Notes under the pieces: model-generated
Told to the model about the DNA's origin: nothing
The model's input: only the letters and a program-made list of their open reading frames with translations
Databases searched by the model: none
Shown: positions 51,935-61,603 of the stretch, in pieces
Position numbering within the stretch: position 1 is the stretch's first letter
Layout: every line of letters begins with the position of its first letter
Made by a program: the position numbers and the translations under genes
NCBI GenBank assembly: GCA_964531335.1
Contig: CAZHEV010000001.1
Location: 199,893 to 263,892 of the forward strand
DNA from: CAZHEV01 sp964531335 [NCBI: uncultured bacterium]
Lineage (GTDB): Bacteria > Eisenbacteria > RBG-16-71-46 > CAZHEV01
DNA: 64,000 bases
Reading direction: 5' to 3'

Positions 51935-53383
51935 TCAGCGACCTGCATAATCCCACAGTAGCTCATCGATCTTCCGCCCAAGCCGTTCTCTCTCCGTGCG
52001 ACTCATGGCCTTAACCAGTTGTCGGGCTTCGGGGCGGCCGGATTTCGCCGCCTCCTCCGCTGTGCACTCCAGGTCGAACTCCACCGAGGGGTTCTCCAGA
52101 GACCCCCCTACGCTGAAGCAAGCAGGTATCCTGCCCTCGTGATCCGCCAGAAGTCCGGCCACGATGGCGGCCGCCGCCCCCTCGGATGCTATCACCGCCG
52201 ACGGAATTCGTCCGACGAGCGTCCCGCTCAAAGATCCGCTGCCGGCCACCGCGCCCGACGCCTCCCACGTCGTCCCCGCGGAATCCAGAGTCATGTCGAC
52301 CGCCGTCTCCCCCGTCCGGCATACGAGAACCTGTGCGACGGCTCTATCAACCTTCAATCCCTCGGCCGGCAGAGGGATCAACTCCGCCAGAGGACCTTCT
52401 GGGTCCACCACGGCATTCCCGACCTCGATCTCGCCCTCGACTTCGACCGCGTCGCCTACGGCCCCCGGCAAGTGCCCAACTTCGCCCTCTACCTCAAAAC
52501 GCCCACTCAGACGCCCTGACTTGAAAAGCTCCAAGCCGAGGCCCTCTCTAATAAGCGCCGCGCCGTCGCAATCCGACAACCTAATGTGAGCTTTGAGCGC
52601 AACCCCGGATGCGCCCGGTGCAAGCTCCATCGAGATGTCCGCCGCGCCGCCGTAGAAGCTCTCCAGGGAAAGCCGGACGCGAGCCGCCGGCCGTCCCTTC
52701 GCGGACAGCGTCGCCTCGCCCCGGAGCTCGTGACCCGCAAGGGAAAGCAACGCGCCTTCGATCTCCACTGAATCCGCGGTGTCCGACACAAGGCAGGTCG
52801 CGGAAAAGCCGGCATCGCCGAACCTCCTTGTCTCTCCCTCGACCCTCACTTCAATGCTCTCCAACCCGGCTTCCGCAGGCGCCCTCACCAACACCCCCTC
52901 GACGCCCCGAGCGAGCTCTCCTTCCCGCCCCGACCCTAGAACGCGGCCGCCGGTGAGGAACACGGAGTCCGAGCGGACCGCCACCCACACGGGGATCAGC
53001 AGCGCCCGCGCGAACACCTCGGCCTCGTCCGCCGAGGATGGAAGAACATATACCGGATCGGAGATCTTCGCGCCCCGGAAGCCCCAATCCCCCGAAACCA
53101 GCGAACCCAGGCTCAGATCCGCCGCCGCCGAGGACACGGTGAGTGAGCCTCCCATGGAAAAGCCTCTCACCGACGCGGCCATGCGAAGGAGGCTTACGCT
53201 GACCTCGTCTATGCTCACAGGCGTTCCGAGTGCGGACTCCAGCCTATCCGACAATCCCTCCGGGCTCGAGACGCGAGATACCAACGCTCGCCCCGCGACG
53301 AGGGCCGCCACCACCAAGACCGCCAGGGCCGGCACCAACAACGCCCAGCGCGCCGATCCCCTCTCGACCGAACGGCTCGTCAT
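51935..53383 (-). CDS. AsmA-like inner-membrane-anchored protein
   Basis: 482 residues. Short cytoplasmic start, one TM helix (WALLVPALAVLVVAALVAGRALV), then a long beta-rich periplasmic part beginning with the AsmA-type phrase LESALGTPVSIDEVSVSLLR and ending in DUF-like GSLENPSVEF. Family members are thought to help lipid transport or membrane assembly between membranes; this is by resemblance only. ATG overlaps the BatE-like stop by 4 nt, so it is the last gene of the bat cluster. Confidence 0.7.
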   Translation of the reverse strand: MTSRSVERGSARWALLVPALAVLVVAALVAGRALVSRVSSPEGLSDRLESALGTPVSIDEVSVSLLRMAASVRGFSMGGSLTVSSAAADLSLGSLVSGDWGFRGAKISDPVYVLPSSADEAEVFARALLIPVWVAVRSDSVFLTGGRVLGSGREGELARGVEGVLVRAPAEAGLESIEVRVEGETRRFGDAGFSATCLVSDTADSVEIEGALLSLAGHELRGEATLSAKGRPAARVRLSLESFYGGAADISMELAPGASGVALKAHIRLSDCDGAALIREGLGLELFKSGRLSGRFEVEGEVGHLPGAVGDAVEVEGEIEVGNAVVDPEGPLAELIPLPAEGLKVDRAVAQVLVCRTGETAVDMTLDSAGTTWEASGAVAGSGSLSGTLVGRIPSAVIASEGAAAAIVAGLLADHEGRIPACFSVGGSLENPSVEFDLECTAEEAAKSGRPEARQLVKAMSRTERERLGRKIDELLWDYAGR

Positions 53384-54147
53384 ATGACCTCCAGGTTTGA
53401 TCGCCTCACCCATCCCGCCATCTCCGGGCCCAACAGCACTTCGACCCACTGTCCCCCGGATCGCTTGACCCTGACAACCGCGCCCTCCCCCAGAGAAGTC
53501 TGCACCACAAAATCATCGCCGGGGCCGCTCAGCACTCTTGCCGACGGGACGATAATCACCGCTTCCGTTCTGTGCACGTCCGCCCAGAGCTTAGCCCCGA
53601 AACACGAGGCGAACACGATTACTCCGCACCCCGCCGCCGCCGCCGCGTAGAGGGCGATCCTGCGCGGGCCCAGCGAGAGCACGCGCAGAGACAGCGCCAC
53701 CGCCAGTGCGAACCAGGAGATCGACGTGGCAAGCAGCGCCCCATCCGTCGAAAGCACCTTGTAAGGGGAGAGGATCATGTCCAGCAGCCGCGAGCTCCGG
53801 GGCTTCGGAGCGCCCTCGCGCACGAGCGACTCGATGAAGTCGAGGTTTGCCCTGACGTCCTCGTCCGTCGGCGCAAGCTCCGCGGCGCGTTTGCACATGA
53901 CCAGGGCCAGGCCCGGTCGCCCGGTCCTCAGGTAGCAGTTGGAGGCGTTGTAGTATAGCTCAGGCGCTTCCCATCCCTCTCTCATAATCCGCTCGTAAAT
54001 CCCCAGAGCCTCCTCGTAGTTCTCCTCGGCGTAGAGGGAGTTCGCCCTGGCAAAGCCCTCCTCCGGAGAAAGGGCCCCTGCCGTTGCAAAACAAGCCGGC
54101 GTCAGACATGCCGCCACCAGCGCGCCCAAGAAAATGTGCCTGCTCAT
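53380..54147 (-). CDS. batE: BatE-like protein: TPR, transmembrane and SH3-like domains
   Basis: 255 residues. Signal peptide (GALVAACLTPACFATAG), TPR pair (ANSLYAEENYEEALGIYERI ... YNASNCYLRTGRPGLALVM), two TM helices near residues 139-185, then a bacterial SH3-like segment (SARVLSGPGDDFVVQTSLGEG, WVEVLLGPEMAGWVRR). This matches BatE of aerotolerance operons. Starts with an ATGA overlap to batD. Confidence 0.82.
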   Translation of the reverse strand: MSRHIFLGALVAACLTPACFATAGALSPEEGFARANSLYAEENYEEALGIYERIMREGWEAPELYYNASNCYLRTGRPGLALVMCKRAAELAPTDEDVRANLDFIESLVREGAPKPRSSRLLDMILSPYKVLSTDGALLATSISWFALAVALSLRVLSLGPRRIALYAAAAAGCGVIVFASCFGAKLWADVHRTEAVIIVPSARVLSGPGDDFVVQTSLGEGAVVRVKRSGGQWVEVLLGPEMAGWVRRSNLEVI

Positions 54148-55916
54148 CTCGATCTCACTCTCGCCTTCTCAATCCGATCGATCAAATCCGAGACGCGGGA
54201 TACGGCGTCCCGGAGAGACCCCTTCGGCGCGCCGCCCGGAGCGAAAGCCGCCCTGTCGCACTCCTCCAAAGCCGCGGCCGCTTCACGGGCCAGCTCTTCA
54301 GGTATCCCCAGGGACCTCAGAACACGCGGTACGTCGTCAATTCTCAGTCCCGAAGCCGAGACCGTCGCGATGTCGGCCATGTAGCCCCGAAGCGCTCCGG
54401 AGACGCTTTTCCACGCCTGAGCGGTCGACTCCGACTCCGCGGGGGAAATCGCCCGCGAGAGGGCCTTCAAAGCCTCGCGCCCGGCTCTCCTGGCCCGCGC
54501 TCGCGCCGGGTCCTTGCGGGCTCTCTCTCCGGCCGCCCTGTAAGCGTAGGCTCCGAACAGCATGACCGGAGCCAGAAGTTGTGCCAGGATGAAGCCCAAG
54601 CTCTTGTAAAGCCTGTCCCCCGCCGGCGAGAAGTCCGGCATCTCGGTCTTTATATACCTGATGTCCTTCACGAAGTCGCCCCCGCGGCCCGCGGCGGGCC
54701 ATTTTACCTCGGCGCCTTCCTCCCCGGCTCGGACGACTATCCTTATCTCCTCGGACGACGCGATCACGTACCGTTCCCCGCCGGGGTCGAAGTACGGGAA
54801 CTCGACCGCCGGTATCACGTACTCGCCCGGCACTCCGGGAATGTATACCTTGGAGAAGGACTTGGTGCCCTTTACCAGCCCGTCGTCCTTCTCCAGGTCG
54901 GTGGCCCCCCCGGAGTCATAACTTCGGAATCCGCCCAGCTCCGGCAAGTCGATCTCCCCCACAGCGCCGACGTTGCCGGCGCCCGAGAGGGTCACGGTGA
55001 GTGTGACGGGCTCCTCGACCATGACCTCGTGTAGGTCCACGTCTGCCGTGACCGAAAACCTCCCGACCGCCCCGCTAAAGCCCTGCGGCCTGCCCCTCGA
55101 GGGCAGGGGCAGCACTTTCACGTCGAGCCTCTCGCTCTCCGCCGACGCCTTTCTTCCCGCGGACGTCAGGCCTCTGAGCATTTGAAATGGACCGACTCTC
55201 TCCCTCAGCACGCACTCCCATCCGGCCGGCCCGATCTCCATGACCCCGTCGGTGGTGGGAAACAACGCCATCGCGATCTCGGTCACGTAATACTGGATTC
55301 CATCCTTGACCGCGTAATAGCTCTTCTCGCCCGGCAACTCCTCCACCCAGAACCCGGTCGTCGACGGCGGAACGAAGCGGCTGTCCAGCAGGGCAGTCCT
55401 GCGGTAGAAGCGAAACGTCAGCGTAACCTGCTCGCCGACATAGACGCGCTCCTTGTCGAGCGAGGCTTCGAGTGAGAGGTCGTCCGAAGCCGCATCCGAA
55501 GGCCCGGCGGCGGGCGGACGGGCGGAGGTCGAAGCGGTGACAGTTATCTCGATCTCCTCGGTCAGGTATTCGCGCCCCTCGTGCTCGACCGAGACGGCCG
55601 GAATGACGCACTTGCCCTCCGACTTCGGCACCAGGACGAACCTGGACACCTTGCTCGAGGTCACGCGCCCATTCACAAGAGAGAAATTGGTGCTGGTGCC
55701 GGAGGGGTAGACGTTGAAGTCCGGCATATCGGGAAGCTTCGGCGCGGGGAGGCTCTGGAAGCCCCCGCTCACCGTTACCGAGAGCAGGATCTCCTGTCCC
55801 ACCGCCGCCGTGCGCGTGTTAACCGAAGCCGACACGTCGATCTCGGCCTCCGCCCGGGCGCCCGCAAGCGAGATCCCGAGAGCAGCCGCGCAGAAAATCA
55901 CAAGGGCCTTTATCAC
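54144..55916 (-). CDS. batD: BatD, oxygen-tolerance/Ig-like membrane protein
   Basis: 590 residues. Signal peptide ending near GARAEA, then tandem Ig-like domains of the BatD family (VGQEILLSVTVSGGFQSLP, VGEQVTLTFRFYRRTALLDSRF, VEEPVTLTVTLSGAGNVGAV), a TM helix (LYKSLGFILAQLLAPVMLFG) and a cytoplasmic tail ending in a helical domain. Bat proteins are linked to stress tolerance in Bacteroidetes and others, with the mechanism unresolved. GTGA overlap with batBC. Confidence 0.9.
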   Translation of the reverse strand: MIKALVIFCAAALGISLAGARAEAEIDVSASVNTRTAAVGQEILLSVTVSGGFQSLPAPKLPDMPDFNVYPSGTSTNFSLVNGRVTSSKVSRFVLVPKSEGKCVIPAVSVEHEGREYLTEEIEITVTASTSARPPAAGPSDAASDDLSLEASLDKERVYVGEQVTLTFRFYRRTALLDSRFVPPSTTGFWVEELPGEKSYYAVKDGIQYYVTEIAMALFPTTDGVMEIGPAGWECVLRERVGPFQMLRGLTSAGRKASAESERLDVKVLPLPSRGRPQGFSGAVGRFSVTADVDLHEVMVEEPVTLTVTLSGAGNVGAVGEIDLPELGGFRSYDSGGATDLEKDDGLVKGTKSFSKVYIPGVPGEYVIPAVEFPYFDPGGERYVIASSEEIRIVVRAGEEGAEVKWPAAGRGGDFVKDIRYIKTEMPDFSPAGDRLYKSLGFILAQLLAPVMLFGAYAYRAAGERARKDPARARARRAGREALKALSRAISPAESESTAQAWKSVSGALRGYMADIATVSASGLRIDDVPRVLRSLGIPEELAREAAAALEECDRAAFAPGGAPKGSLRDAVSRVSDLIDRIEKARVRSR

Positions 55917-57643
55917 CAGTCCTTCTCCACCCCCTTGCGCTTCACCCTAGACTTCATGCGCTTGCTCAGTAGATCCCGCTCGTCGCCGGCCAGCGCCTCC
56001 AGCAGCCTCTCGGCCTCCTCTTTGGTGAAGCGGGCACCCGGGGCCGCCTCCCCCGACAGGGACGGCTCCTCCATCGAGCCCCGGTCCTCCCCCTGCCCCG
56101 TTCCGCCGCCGGGCGCATCCCGGCGCTGTTCGCCCACACGCTCCTTCCCGCCGGCAGGACCTTGCCCTCCCGACCGGTCCTCGCTCGACTCCTCCTCGTC
56201 CTTGCCGCGAGCGCCCCGCGGGGGCTGCCGGCTGTTCTGGAGCATACGCAACGCCACTTCGAGGTTGTGCTTCGCGTCTTCGTCGCCGGGGTTCAACTTG
56301 AGAGATTCGATATACTGCTCTATCGCCCCTTTCGCGTCGCCTGCCCTCAGCAGCGAGTTTCCCAGGTTGTACCTGGCCCGCGCGCCCAAGGACGGCTCGG
56401 CTTCCGCGGCCGATCCCGCGTAGTGGCGCGCCGCCGCATCGTACTTATCGAGTTTGTAAAGTGCGTTGCCCGCGTCGTAGTACAAAGACGGCGACGGCTC
56501 CTTCTCGAGAGCCTCTTTGAAACGCGCCAGGGCGCCAAGATAGTCTCCCTCGTTGTAGAGCTTCACCGCGTCATCCGCCGGGGAGGCGAAGGCCGGCGTG
56601 GCCGCCATCAGAATCGAGCAGGCGAGGACCGGCGCCCAAAGGGGCGGTCCCGGTCTCCTCCTGTCACGGACCGCCCAATCGACGGCCAGAAGGAAAACGG
56701 CGGCCATGGCGAACAAGTGAAACCTCTCTCCCTTGTGCGTGTACGAGGTGGGCCTCTCCTTCTGGGGCAGCTCTTCGATGTCCTCAATCAGTCCCTTCAG
56801 ACCCACCCCTCCGGGCCCCTGCACGTGCAACGCTCCGTTGGCCGTGACCGCGATCTCTCTGAGAACCTCGGCCTCCAGGCGGGTCAGCACGACGCGTCCG
56901 TCTGAGTCCCTCCGGAGACCGCCCTCGACCCCACTGGGCGAAGTCGGTATGGGAACGCCTGATTCGCCTCCCATACCGACGCAGTAGATCGGCACCCCCG
57001 CTTCGACGGCGCGCTTCGCCGCCTCGGCGGCTCGGCCCTCGTGGTCTTCTCCGTCGCTGACTATCAGGACCGCCCTGGTCCTATCCTCGGCTCTGTCGAA
57101 GCTTCCCAGGGCCCTGTCGATAGCCTCGCCCAGGTCGGTTCCCGGCTCCTCAACGACGCCCCACTGGATCGCGTCAAGGAACATCATGGCCGCCCTGGAG
57201 TCGGCTGTCAGGGGGCAGACGGCGACCGCCGATCCCGCGAAGGCCACTATGCCTATCCTACTTCCACTCATTTCGGAGATCAGCGCCGCGAGCTCGGACT
57301 TGGCCCTCTCGATCCTGTTGGGCTTGACGTCCTCGGCGAGCATGCTTGCCGAGACGTCCAGGGCCACTATCAGATCTATTCCCTCCGCGGAGCCGCGCGT
57401 CGTCTCCCACCCGACCTGCGGCCGCGCGGCGCTCAAAACCGCACACGCAACCGCAAGGAGCGCCAGAGTCAGCTTGAGCGCCCTTCTCTCCGGGCTGTAT
57501 CCCTCGGCCAGAGCCGCTATGAGGGGCGGCTCTCCCATCCTCGCAAAAATCCCGCGCCTTCTGAGCTTCATCAGAGCGGCCAGGATCGCTATCAGCGGAA
57601 CGGCCGCCAGCGCGATAAGATAATGTTGTTCTGCGAATGTCAA
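55913..57643 (-). CDS. batBC: BatB-BatC fusion: VWA domain plus TPR
   Basis: 576 residues. BatB part: TM helix, VWA domain with MIDAS DxSxS at Asp96-Ser98-Ser100 (LDVSASML), PLTADSRAAMMFL and EEPGTDLGEAID, VLIVSDGEDHEG, TM helix near 308-323. A second hydrophobic stretch, LACSILMAATPAFASPADD (340-358), looks like a signal peptide with AFA-S cleavage, then TPRs (YNEGDYLGALARFKEAL, ARYNLGNSLLRAGD) and a low-complexity tail. TTG start with GGGGAG upstream. In many genomes batB and batC are separate; here the junction retains what looks like BatC's export signal, implying recent or periplasm-exposed fusion. Confidence 0.88.
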   Translation of the reverse strand: MTFAEQHYLIALAAVPLIAILAALMKLRRRGIFARMGEPPLIAALAEGYSPERRALKLTLALLAVACAVLSAARPQVGWETTRGSAEGIDLIVALDVSASMLAEDVKPNRIERAKSELAALISEMSGSRIGIVAFAGSAVAVCPLTADSRAAMMFLDAIQWGVVEEPGTDLGEAIDRALGSFDRAEDRTRAVLIVSDGEDHEGRAAEAAKRAVEAGVPIYCVGMGGESGVPIPTSPSGVEGGLRRDSDGRVVLTRLEAEVLREIAVTANGALHVQGPGGVGLKGLIEDIEELPQKERPTSYTHKGERFHLFAMAAVFLLAVDWAVRDRRRPGPPLWAPVLACSILMAATPAFASPADDAVKLYNEGDYLGALARFKEALEKEPSPSLYYDAGNALYKLDKYDAAARHYAGSAAEAEPSLGARARYNLGNSLLRAGDAKGAIEQYIESLKLNPGDEDAKHNLEVALRMLQNSRQPPRGARGKDEEESSEDRSGGQGPAGGKERVGEQRRDAPGGGTGQGEDRGSMEEPSLSGEAAPGARFTKEEAERLLEALAGDERDLLSKRMKSRVKRKGVEKDW

Positions 57644-57688
57644 GCTCCCCGCCTCCCCGGCGCGGCCTCGCGTTCCGCGCCGGCCGAT

Positions 57689-58675
57689 CTACGGGTAAAC
57701 CGGAGCGGCGGCCGTCTCCAGGAGCAGCGCCGCTACCAGCATCATCGCGGCGAGAGCGGCCAGGTAAGGGCCCAGTTCCCTGTACGCGACGTATTCCACG
57801 GACTCGATCGGCGATTTCTCCATCTCGCTTATCTTCTCGTAGATCTCGCCGAGCGCCTCGGGGCTCGTTGCTCTGAAATACTGCCCGCCCGTCTCCTCGG
57901 CGATCCTCCTGAGCGTCTCCTCGTCGAGGTCGAACTGCCTTCTCTCGTATCTCTTCCCGAGCAGAGGGTCTTCGACGGGATACGGAACCAGGCCGACGGT
58001 CCCCGCCCCTATCGTGTATATCTTAATGCCCAGCGTCGCGGCCAGTTCCGCCGCGGTCAAAGGGTCCACCCTGCCCGAGTTGTTCCGCCCGTCCGTTAGA
58101 AGCACTATGACCTTGGCCTCGCTGTCGCTCTCTCGCAGCCTATTGGAGGCCGTCGCTATCGCCATGCCTATCGCGGTGCCGTCCTCGACCATCCCGAAAT
58201 CAATGGAGCCCAATAGATCTCTCAGCAATCCGTGATCGAGCGTGAGCGGGCAAAGGGTAAAGCTCTCCGAGGCGAAGACCACGGCCCCTATCCTGTCCCC
58301 GGCCCTCGATGAGACGAAGCGACCGGCGACGTCCTTGGCGACCTGGAGCCGGTTTCTCGGCGCGAAGTCCTCGGCCTTCATGCTGCCCGATGCGTCCACG
58401 GCGAGCACTATGTCTATCCCCTCGCCGACCATGCGAACCTGGGTGCTACCCCCCTGCGGCCTCGAGGCCGCGACCACCAGGGCGGCGATGGAGGCATATC
58501 TCAGGAAGGTGGCCACAGGCCTGACAGCCGATCTCCAGCCTCTGGGCAGGCCCAAGAGCGGCTCCACGGAGGAGAAACGGAACGCGGCGGGCCTGGAACC
58601 CCGACGTCCGAACCACCACGCCGCAAACAACGCCGCGAGCGCGATAGGTATCAGGTATGGATGCGCCAATCTCAT
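57689..58675 (-). CDS. batA: BatA, VWA-domain membrane protein
   Basis: 328 residues. N-terminal TM pair, VWA domain with MIDAS Asp94-Ser96-Ser98 (VDASGSMKAEDF), EDGTAIGMAIATA and VLLTDGRNNSGRVDP, and a C-terminal TM helix (YLAALAAMMLVAALLL). Typical of BatA in moxR-batABDE clusters. ATG overlaps the upstream gene by 4 nt. Confidence 0.92.
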   Translation of the reverse strand: MRLAHPYLIPIALAALFAAWWFGRRGSRPAAFRFSSVEPLLGLPRGWRSAVRPVATFLRYASIAALVVAASRPQGGSTQVRMVGEGIDIVLAVDASGSMKAEDFAPRNRLQVAKDVAGRFVSSRAGDRIGAVVFASESFTLCPLTLDHGLLRDLLGSIDFGMVEDGTAIGMAIATASNRLRESDSEAKVIVLLTDGRNNSGRVDPLTAAELAATLGIKIYTIGAGTVGLVPYPVEDPLLGKRYERRQFDLDEETLRRIAEETGGQYFRATSPEALGEIYEKISEMEKSPIESVEYVAYRELGPYLAALAAMMLVAALLLETAAAPVYP

Positions 58676-59706
58676 GGCTTTCCGGTGTCCTTCGCCGCTC
58701 CAGCCGCCCCGCGGGCTTCCGACCCGGGTGCTGCCACCGCCTCCTCAGCGCGCTCCGCGCCCCCCGGTCGTGGGGCGGGCGCGCTCTCCCCGCTGCCCCG
58801 CGACGTCTTTCTCACCAGGTCCGCAGCCCTTCTCGCCGCCGCGAAGGCCCTGTCTATCCCGGGCCTGTGCTTGGCGAACTTGACCATGTCGCTTTCTATT
58901 AGTATCTCGAGCGTCTCGTTCCTCACGGTCCTCGGCAGTCCCAGGTACTGCATGCGCCTGTCGAGCTCCACGGTGGTCATCTCGGGCGCCGGAACAAGGT
59001 ATCGTTGACCGAGATATACCCTAAGGGCCTCGGAGAGCTCCGTGTAAAACTCCTTGAATTCCCCACGCTCGAGCAGGCCGGATCCCACGAGGCTCTCAAG
59101 TCTCTCCAGAGCGACCACGTGCGCCGCGGGCACGGCCGCAGGGCGCTCGTCCGTGGTTCCCACGCGGCGAAGGTACACCGCCAGGGCGACGGCAAGAGCG
59201 GCCGCGGCGAGTCCCACGGCAACCAAGGTGACCGGCCCCGGAGAGGCCCCCGGCGTCGTTGCCAGACCTTTGATGTCCCTCATGTCCGCCTCGCCTTCGC
59301 CAAGCACACTGGCGACGTTGATACGAAGGGTATCGCCGGCGAGCACGGTGGTGTCCCCGCGGGAGTCGACGACGGCCACCGCGGGAGGGGCAATGGCGTG
59401 CTCTCCAGGCGAGTAAACGGACAGCACGAGCTCTTCCGTGAAAACGGTCCCTTCGCCTTCGAGGATCCGAGGGGGGATTTTCCGCCGCGCCAGCACGTGA
59501 AAATCACCAAGCCGATCGAAGCGCTCGGCCGGGAGCACCTGTGAGCCTTCGGGCGCGAGGACTCGCACGTGATAGGTTAGCGTATCCCCGACGCTCATGA
59601 TCGACTCGGACGCGGAGGTCTCGATGGCCGCCTCCGCGCCCGCCGTGCTCGCGAAGAACGCGAGAGCCAGCGCTACGGCGGCAAAAGCGACACAAGAACG
59701 GGGCAT
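58672..59706 (-). CDS. BatD-like/DUF4381-type membrane protein
   Basis: 344 residues. Signal peptide ending near STAGAEA, an Ig-like periplasmic domain (IMSVGDTLTYHVRVLAP ... SVYSPGEHAIAPPAVAV), TM helix (PVTLVAVGLAAAALAVALAVYL), and a cytoplasmic tail with VALERLESLVGSGLLERG, EFYTELSEALRVYLGQRY and a low-complexity end. Positions between DUF58 and batA match the second BatD-like member of some clusters. ATG 59706 has GAGGAGAGGA upstream. Confidence 0.8.
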   Translation of the reverse strand: MPRSCVAFAAVALALAFFASTAGAEAAIETSASESIMSVGDTLTYHVRVLAPEGSQVLPAERFDRLGDFHVLARRKIPPRILEGEGTVFTEELVLSVYSPGEHAIAPPAVAVVDSRGDTTVLAGDTLRINVASVLGEGEADMRDIKGLATTPGASPGPVTLVAVGLAAAALAVALAVYLRRVGTTDERPAAVPAAHVVALERLESLVGSGLLERGEFKEFYTELSEALRVYLGQRYLVPAPEMTTVELDRRMQYLGLPRTVRNETLEILIESDMVKFAKHRPGIDRAFAAARRAADLVRKTSRGSGESAPAPRPGGAERAEEAVAAPGSEARGAAGAAKDTGKP

Positions 59707-59716
59707 CGTCCTCTCC

Positions 59717-60604
59717 TCATCCGGTTCTCTTGAGGCGCAACGCCCTCTTTCGGAAGAAATCCATGAGCGGCGGAACATAAGGGCGATCAGTCATGAGCTC
59801 AACGCCGTCCACGCCGGCGGCCTGCAGCCCGGCGTTGAGTAGGGAGCGTCTCCTTCTTGTCGCCTCCTTGTAGGTCCTTCCGACCACCGGATCCGAGGAG
59901 TCAAGGGTGATCAGCCTGCCCGACTCGGCGTCCTCCAGGGTCAACAAACCACCTCGGGGCAGCTCCCGCTCCCACGGGTCGGACACAACCAGCGCCACGA
60001 CGTCGTGCACGCCGTTTGCGATCCTCAGCGGCCGTTCGTAGCCCCGCGAGAGGAAATCCGACACCACGAACAGAACGGCCCTCCTCTTAAACACCTTGCA
60101 CGCGTACTCTAGGGCGCCGCTGAGATCGGTACTCTTGCCCCGGGCCTCGGCGCCCAGGACCTCTCGTACCACCCTGAGGACGTGGCGCCTGCCCTTGCGA
60201 GGCGGGATGAACCGTCGCACCCCCTCGTCGAATATGACGAGACCGACCCTGTCGTTGTTGCCCACGGCCGCGAACGCGAGAACGGCGCAGGCCTCCGCGG
60301 CGAGCGACGCCTTCAGCCTGCCGGAGGTGCCGAAATTGCACGAAGAGCTGGCGTCGACCAAAAGCGCCACCGTCAGCTCCCTCTCCTCGGTGAATCTCTT
60401 CACGAAGGGCTGTCCCATGCGCGCCGTGACGTTCCAGTCTATGGTCCGGACGTCATCCCCCGTCATGTACGGGCGGACCTCGGCGAACTCCATGCCCCTT
60501 CCCTTGAATACGCTCTTGTACTCGCCGGAGAAGAGGTCCTCGGCCAGATGACTGGTCGTGATCTCGATCCGCCTGACGGCCTTGAGGATCTCTTGAAGCT
60601 GCAA
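59717..60604 (-). CDS. DUF58 protein of the MoxR/Bat cluster
   Basis: 295 residues. EYKSVFKGRGMEFAEVRPY, DDVRTIDWNVTARMGQPFVK and the VWA-like VALLVDASSSCNFGT with DVRVGLVIFD-type strands are the DUF58 hallmarks. It usually sits directly after moxR, as here (1 nt gap). TTG start with GAGG 9 nt upstream. Role: poorly defined, probably a partner or substrate of the MoxR ATPase. Confidence 0.9.
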   Translation of the reverse strand: MQLQEILKAVRRIEITTSHLAEDLFSGEYKSVFKGRGMEFAEVRPYMTGDDVRTIDWNVTARMGQPFVKRFTEERELTVALLVDASSSCNFGTSGRLKASLAAEACAVLAFAAVGNNDRVGLVIFDEGVRRFIPPRKGRRHVLRVVREVLGAEARGKSTDLSGALEYACKVFKRRAVLFVVSDFLSRGYERPLRIANGVHDVVALVVSDPWERELPRGGLLTLEDAESGRLITLDSSDPVVGRTYKEATRRRRSLLNAGLQAAGVDGVELMTDRPYVPPLMDFFRKRALRLKRTG

Positions 60605-60605
60605 C

Positions 60606-61592
60606 TCAGGGAACCTCTACCTTGTCCAGGACTCTGTCCACTATCTGCTCCGCCGTGATCTCCTCGGCCTCCGCCTCGTAGCTGACGATTATCCTGTGCC
60701 TCAGAACGTCGGGGGCCACGGCCTTAACGTCCTCCGGCGTTACGTAGCCCCTGCCCCTCAGGAAGGCATGGGCCTTGCCGGCCGTCGTAAGGTATATCGT
60801 TGCCCTCGGGGACGAGCCGTAGGCGATGAGGTGCTTGACGTCCAGCCCGTAATCGCCGGGTCTTCTAGTGGCAAAGACGATGTCCACGATGTAGTCCTTC
60901 ACGGCGTCATCAATATATATCTCACGCACCACCGATCGCGCTCGAACCAGATCCTCAGGGGCGACGACGGCTTCCACGGTCGGAATCTTCGCGCCGGTCA
61001 TCCGGTCCAGGATGGCCCGCTCCTCCTCCTTGTCCGGATAGCCGATCACGAGCTTCAGCATGAAGCGATCGACCTGGGCTTCGGGTAGGGGATAAGTGCC
61101 CTCCTGCTCTATGGGGTTCTGTGTGGCGAGCACCAGGAAAGGCTCCTCGAGCGGAAAGGTTGTGTCCCCTATGGTCACCTGCCTCTCCTGCATGGCCTCC
61201 AGCAGCGCGCTCTGGACCTTCGCGGGGGCCCGGTTTATCTCATCGGCGAGGACCAGGTTTGCGAAGATAGGCCCCTTCTTCGGGGTAAAACCGCCGTCGC
61301 GCGGGTTGTACACCATGGTTCCGGTCAAGTCGGCGGGCAGCAGATCGGGGGTGAACTGCAGCCTCTGGAACGCGGCCTTGATGCAGCTTGCCAGCGTCCT
61401 CACCGACATGGTCTTGGCGAGTCCGGGGACGCCTTCGAGAAGTATGTGCCCGTCGGCCAGGAGCCCTATGAGAAGTCCCTCGATCATCTTCTTCTGGCCG
61501 ACGACCACTCTGGATATCTGAAGCTGCAGCGACTCCGCGAAAAAGCTCTCGTCCCTCACCCTGGCGCTTATCTCCTCGAGATAATTCTTCAC
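60606..61592 (-). CDS. moxR: MoxR-family AAA+ ATPase
   Basis: 328 residues. Walker A EGVPGLAKT, MVYNPRDGGFTPKKGPIFANL, Walker B ANLVLADEINRAPAKVQSAL, LATQNPIEQEGTYPLPEAQ (MoxR signature), and sensor region PEAQVDRFMLKL. These ATPases act as chaperones assembling VWA or metal-containing proteins. GTG start with GGGGAGGAGG upstream. First gene of moxR-DUF58-BatD'-batA-batBC-batD-batE-AsmA. Confidence 0.94.
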   Translation of the reverse strand: MKNYLEEISARVRDESFFAESLQLQISRVVVGQKKMIEGLLIGLLADGHILLEGVPGLAKTMSVRTLASCIKAAFQRLQFTPDLLPADLTGTMVYNPRDGGFTPKKGPIFANLVLADEINRAPAKVQSALLEAMQERQVTIGDTTFPLEEPFLVLATQNPIEQEGTYPLPEAQVDRFMLKLVIGYPDKEEERAILDRMTGAKIPTVEAVVAPEDLVRARSVVREIYIDDAVKDYIVDIVFATRRPGDYGLDVKHLIAYGSSPRATIYLTTAGKAHAFLRGRGYVTPEDVKAVAPDVLRHRIIVSYEAEAEEITAEQIVDRVLDKVEVP

Positions 61593-61603
61593 AACCTCCT
61601 CCC

